Assembly (NCBI GenBank): GCA_008921705.1
Contig: VFFE01006868.1
Coordinates: 709,161-773,160 of the forward strand
Length of the DNA: 64,000 nucleotides
Source: Burhinus oedicnemus
Taxonomy: Eukaryota > Chordata > Aves > Charadriiformes > Burhinidae
Direction: 5' to 3'
The notes under the pieces were generated by a model. That model was not told the DNA's origin and made no database searches. It saw nothing but the letters and a program-made list of their open reading frames with translations. The position numbers and the translations under genes were made by a program. Positions 59,548-64,000 of the stretch are shown here, one piece after another. Position 1 is the first letter of the stretch, and the number at the start of each line of letters is the position of its first letter.

Positions 59548-62500
59548 ATGAAATAGTCAAATCGGTTTAATCTTATTTGAGGTTTTAATACATATTTCAC
59601 GTGATTGTATTATGGATGTATGCCGTGATGAAAACTTGGCTTTATGATGAAATGGTATTCATATGTCCATATTTCAGTACAATTGGATTTTGTAAAGTTT
59701 AATCTGAATTTTGAACTAATGTGTAATAGTTGATTGTAGATTTGTTTAAAATAATAATTTTATATCATCTTTGATTGCTGATGTGTAATGTTGAGATTCC
59801 TTCACTTTAAGTCTTACTTTCTTGCTGCAATATATTTTCTTATTGCTCTAACTCATATTGTCCTCTGTCAAGTAAGAAGTAATGCAACTTATTTTTCAGA
59901 CCCAAATATTGAAAATGAGAGGAGTGTGTACTGTTCTAATTGAGAGTCAGGACCAAAACCCATATAGTGGTTTAAAACAGAGAGGAAAGAGAGGTTCTAA
60001 ATACTCTATAATGAAAAACTCTAAAAAGGAATCTAGGCTTCAAAATCTTTAAGTGGTAAACTATGTGAATAGGTAAATGCTTGAGATGCTTTTTGTCATC
60101 TCAAAGGATGCAAAACCAGATTTTTAGAAATATTATTTGCCTGCTAAAATATGGCAGCTAGCCTGAAGTATTATTCTAGGACAGTACTTCCTACTTTTGT
60201 CAAAGAATGATCTGGCCTTAGGGATTAATACACAGTCTGGCTGAAGCAAGGTTTTTTCTCAAACCAGTGAAAGTATACACAGCCAGAGGTGTGTGGGTGT
60301 GCAATAGCTGTTTTAGTGTTTGGTTACCATTGCAAGTTAAAATTCTAAGGTTATACAGATGTCTGCAGAAAAAGAGCAACCTCTGTATGAAATGAAAAGA
60401 AAAATATAGTTTTAATTTGTCTCAGGAATGACAGTGATTCTATTATAATTCATCAAAGAAGGGATTTGACAGCAAAGCGGGTGCGTGTTAAATATAGTAT
60501 TTCTGACTCACTATGAAGGTTCATCCTATACCAGTGTAGCTGAATCAGTTTTTCTGATTATTCAGTTTGCAAGCTACTCTAAAGTACTGTAAGACTTTTC
60601 TTCACTGTATTATTAATTTCTGTTTTTTCTATTTAAACTGTTTTTTCTTTCTGGTCAGATTTGGTCCCAAGTTTTTATGAACGTAACATTCTGAATGTGA
60701 TGGCAAGTAAATGCATATCTAATTCTAATAGGTATCTTACAATTTTTTTTCCTCTGTGCTTTCTGTCCCTGTTTCTGACTTGCAACATTCCTGTAATTCT
60801 GTTCCTACAGCAAGTTATTTCTGCACATATCATTTTTCTCATATCCAAAGTGACAGATTTTCAGAACTTTTGGATTGGCCTGAGATGGTCCTGGACTTTT
60901 TCTCTCCTCATTTTCTTTTTTCATATTTGTAATTACATGAGCCAGGCTATTTTATGTGAAAGTCAGAATGCTCATTTATTTAGTACTTATCTTAAATACT
61001 TGTTGCTCTTCATGTTCAAAGTATTGAATGTCATATTCCCCAGGTTAGTGGCATACATCAGTTAGGTTTCTCCTTCCAGCATAGAAGCTGAGCAAGCCTT
61101 CTTCCTCAGTGCTGTGACATTTCACGTAAGCAGAGCTTTAGGTCTGGTTTTGCTCACCTTTGCTTATATTGTTGCCTATCTGGACAGTATCCTTACTGAC
61201 AGGGATTGTGTAAGGTCTGTTCTTGGTTATCACGTCTCTGCTATCATCTACAAGTTTTTGGTCCCGTCTGTGGGAAATTGTAGCCGTAAAAGCCAATGGC
61301 AAATTGTACTTCATTAGTACAGTGCATAGTACCTAGTAGTGTGTAGTGAAGAACAACTGCAACTCAGATAATAATAACACAGGCCTCTCTGAAACTCCAT
61401 AGATCGGAATGTTTCCTCAAGAAAATGTAATACCACAAGTAAAATGAGATAAAATATCACAAGTAACTGAGAAAATATCCTTGATGGAAAAAGGCAGTTG
61501 TTAAATCTCTACCTGTTACAAATTCTCTGAAGATGTGTAGGACAACAGAGTAAGGCTTAAACAGCACTTCCAGTAAGTAACTGCAAGAAGTAGATACCTC
61601 AGAATAAAGACATTAAGTGGTAGTGTTATTTCTTTTGATAGGATGACAATCGCTTGATGTTTTCAGTAGTTCTCAGTTAAATCAGCTAAGAAAACTAGTT
61701 GTATTAGAGAAATCTGAAGAGTATTCCATTCCGTATAAATATAAAACAGATGCATTTTCTAAGGAAAGATGAAACTCTTGAAGTGTTTGGGTGTTATTTA
61801 AAGGCAAATTTAAATATTGAAGGTGGTGGAGCTAATTGAGTCTTTTCTCTGAAACACAAATGGGTCTGGGACCTTGGACAGAAAACTTTGGAAAGCTGCT
61901 GCTGACCAATCCAAATTTAAAAAGTCATTTACTTTGCTAAGTAAGAGTAAAGTATGACCAGGAAGACGCTCAGAGAGAGTAGGCAGTGCCCTGATGCTGT
62001 GGATACGATAGAGAATCTGCAGCACTGCAAAAAAGATATTAGACAGAAAGGCATTAAAAGACCAAAAGAAGCACCACAGCTGTAACCTCAATAAATATGA
62101 AAAGTCCAGAATTGCAAGAATTGAACTCCCTCAATTTTCAGCTCTATTGAAAGTATTTTCAGGCTCTCACAGGACATCACTACATGAGTGCTACCTCGGA
62201 GAAAACTCTTCACAGGAGCAGTAGTGGACATTGCAGTCAAAGATGACTACACTGTCAGCTTGGAAGAAGCAGGACATAGAGTGATTTACATCTAAAAAAA
62301 GAAAAAATGAGACTCTCTAATATTAACACTATGGGAAAAGCTGAAATAGTAGAAAATGAAAGGGTTAAGCTGTATGCTTTTTCATTCAAAGTGTATGTTA
62401 ACAGTGTATATTGTTCACTAGACAAAAATACGATCTGTAATGGAATTAGAGAAGAAATCCCATGATAAAATGAAAAATTTGGCAATCCTTTCAGTTCATC

Positions 62501-64000
62501 TCTTGAGTGTAAGTATTGTCCTTGTAGAGGCAGAGGACTGATTAGGAAAGACTTTGAGAACAACTTCTAAGGTGTAATAAGCTCTCAGCAAACTCAGAGT
62601 ACTCTAACCTGACTTGCTTTTTCAGTAGTCTTGTCTAAGGTGATATATGGACTGAAATTGTTAGTCGTGCACACATTTTGGAGAGTCTAATGAAAATCAT
62701 TAGTACTGAACACCATTTTTTGTAGTCTCTCCTGTTGTTGAATGGAACTATGTCTACAGGCACTAGGACAATGATGCTTAAATTACTAAGGAAAAATATG
62801 GTGATAAGAAGACAGAGATTAGAAACATAAAGTCCAAGAGAAAAATATGATATTGTGGATATCAAGTGAAAAAGCATGTTAGAAGTAACTGTTTCAGCCT
62901 GTTGCATATGTCAAAAAAGAAGATCAAGTTGAAAGAAAAAAACTTGTTGGTACAACCTGAAAAAGATCCTTCCATGGGACCAAAGCTAGAATAAATTTGA
63001 TGACACCAACTAGTTCTTCTAGGCTAAGACTCTCAAATTTCCAGGATTGTCCCTTGGAAGCTATTCTAGGTAAAAAAGTACTCATATATATATAAAACTT
63101 ATTTTCTCTTGGCACAGTAAATTTAACATCTGATAATCACCCATAGCGCAGCAGACATAAATTCAAACATTATTAGATTAAACATTCTGATTATCACCTT
63201 GAAATGCATACACTGATCTCTGGCACTGGTTTAACAAAGGGATGGAATCAAACTCTAATACACAGAGGATATAAACCACAAAGGACCAAGTCCATCACCT
63301 TTAGTTGCCCCTGGAAAGTTTGTTGAACTACCTGGATATTTTATACTTTGATGTGCTTCATGCTGAGATCTGGGAAGACCACTATATGCTATATTAATGG
63401 TAGTTTCCAAAACAGGGGCCTTTAGATGTAACAATGAGTTTTGAATAGACATCTTGAATTTCTCTCTCAGTTTAGCAAACATGCTCAGCAGACATACATA
63501 AGTCAGGAAATGGAAAAATCCCCCAACCCCTAAACCAAAAGCCACGGACTGGGAGGAAGTAATTACCAGAACTGAGAAATTATCAGACACTGTAAGTACT
63601 TAATTTCTTAGATTCTTGTTGAATCATATAGGGTCATTTACAGTTAAAATGAAGAAATTGTTAGAAGCTGTATCTTAGGCTTGATTGGGGAAAAAAAGAA
63701 AATAAGAACCATTCTGTAGTTTCTAAATCCTTAGGCTCTATTTTTAATTGCCTAAACCAAGAATTTTTCCAGCCTCAGATCATTCAGTAAAATAAAGCAC
63801 AATGATTTTGATAATTACTTTAGTTAAATACAGAAAAAAAAAATCATTGAAATATTAAAGAAAGTTAAGGCTTTATTGCAGCACTTTTGTAAGTTTCACC
63901 TGTTACAGCTGGGGCAAGGATTTGGAGGTATGGCTGTGCACCGGCAGTGTCATGAGCACAGTGACAGCCACACACGCCCATTGCTTTGCATCATTAGTAC
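59548..64000. other. A+T-rich DNA to the end of the window
   Basis: No exon with recognisable homology. The 134-codon frame 60661-61065 is hydrophobic and T-driven. 60830-60905 (plus) and 61860-61945 (minus) share a short similar phrase (TTGGATTGG with flanking similarity), possibly two copies of one old repeat in inverted order. The last 100 bases (from about 63900) are richer in G+C and CpG than the rest; what lies beyond the edge is unknown. A convertase exon 3 (basic cleavage site followed by NDP) was looked for and not seen. Confidence 0.45.

Noticed and set aside
59892..60055. Fifty-odd stop-free codons behind a good acceptor (CTTATTTTTCAG)
   Set aside because: The peptide is rich in K, S and N, has no resemblance to a convertase prodomain and ends in a stop rather than a donor.
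60661..61065. 134-codon open frame preceded by a very good splice acceptor (TTTTTTCTTTCTGGTCAG at about 60641-60658)
   Set aside because: The peptide is hydrophobic and T-driven, with no domain, and the convertase reading phase would hit a stop at once, so it cannot be the next exon.
1..64000. CRISPR arrays, operons, Shine-Dalgarno sites or phage modules
   Set aside because: The sequence is vertebrate nuclear DNA with introns and CR1/ERV repeats. No regularly spaced repeats or bacterial gene organisation is present.

Overview
This is A+T-rich vertebrate nuclear DNA, almost certainly from a bird. The diagnosis rests on the repeats: at least eight CR1 LINE copies with the avian CR1 3' end (GATGATCT..AGGTCCCTTCCAAC followed by short ATTCTATG-type repeats) and several avian endogenous-retrovirus LTR families. 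There are no bacterial-style operons, CRISPR arrays, rRNA or tRNA genes. The species cannot be named from the sequence.

Layout. 1-4.6 kb: unique-looking A+T-rich DNA. 4.6-8.35 kb: a long, decayed plus-strand CR1 with recognisable ORF1 (SGNH-esterase-like) and ORF2 (endonuclease plus reverse transcriptase), split by a short LTR fragment. 9.05-9.56 kb: minus-strand CR1 with an open ORF2 tail. 14-17.3 kb: older repeat fossils and a small CR1 tail. 19.0-20.4 kb: two LTRs of different families in opposite orientation. 26 kb and 31.2 kb: further CR1 tails, the second with an open frame. 36.14-36.31 kb: the one host coding exon I can support, the first coding exon of a proprotein-convertase (furin/kexin, PCSK) family gene on the plus strand. 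40.4 kb: CR1. 41.2-42.3 kb: LTR. 45.4-45.9 kb: CR1. 47.2-48.3 kb: possible conserved non-coding DNA. 50.1-50.7 kb: second copy of the 19.0 kb LTR family. 58.7-59.5 kb: a third minus-strand LTR with a CR1 nested inside it, flanked by a 7-bp target duplication.

Interpretation. Most of the window reads as flanking or intronic DNA of one long gene. The PCSK-like exon has a splice acceptor just before its ATG, so a 5' UTR exon should lie upstream, and a phase-0 donor exactly where other PCSK genes end their first coding exon. I found no secure second coding exon before the window ends. One weak candidate is at 48.47-48.56 kb. The protein is clearly divergent from the PCSK members I know, so whether this is a known orthologue, a divergent paralogue or a relic is the main open question. 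Everything else is ordinary avian transposon sediment with a few informative nested insertions. I did not find a convincing new multi-gene system.
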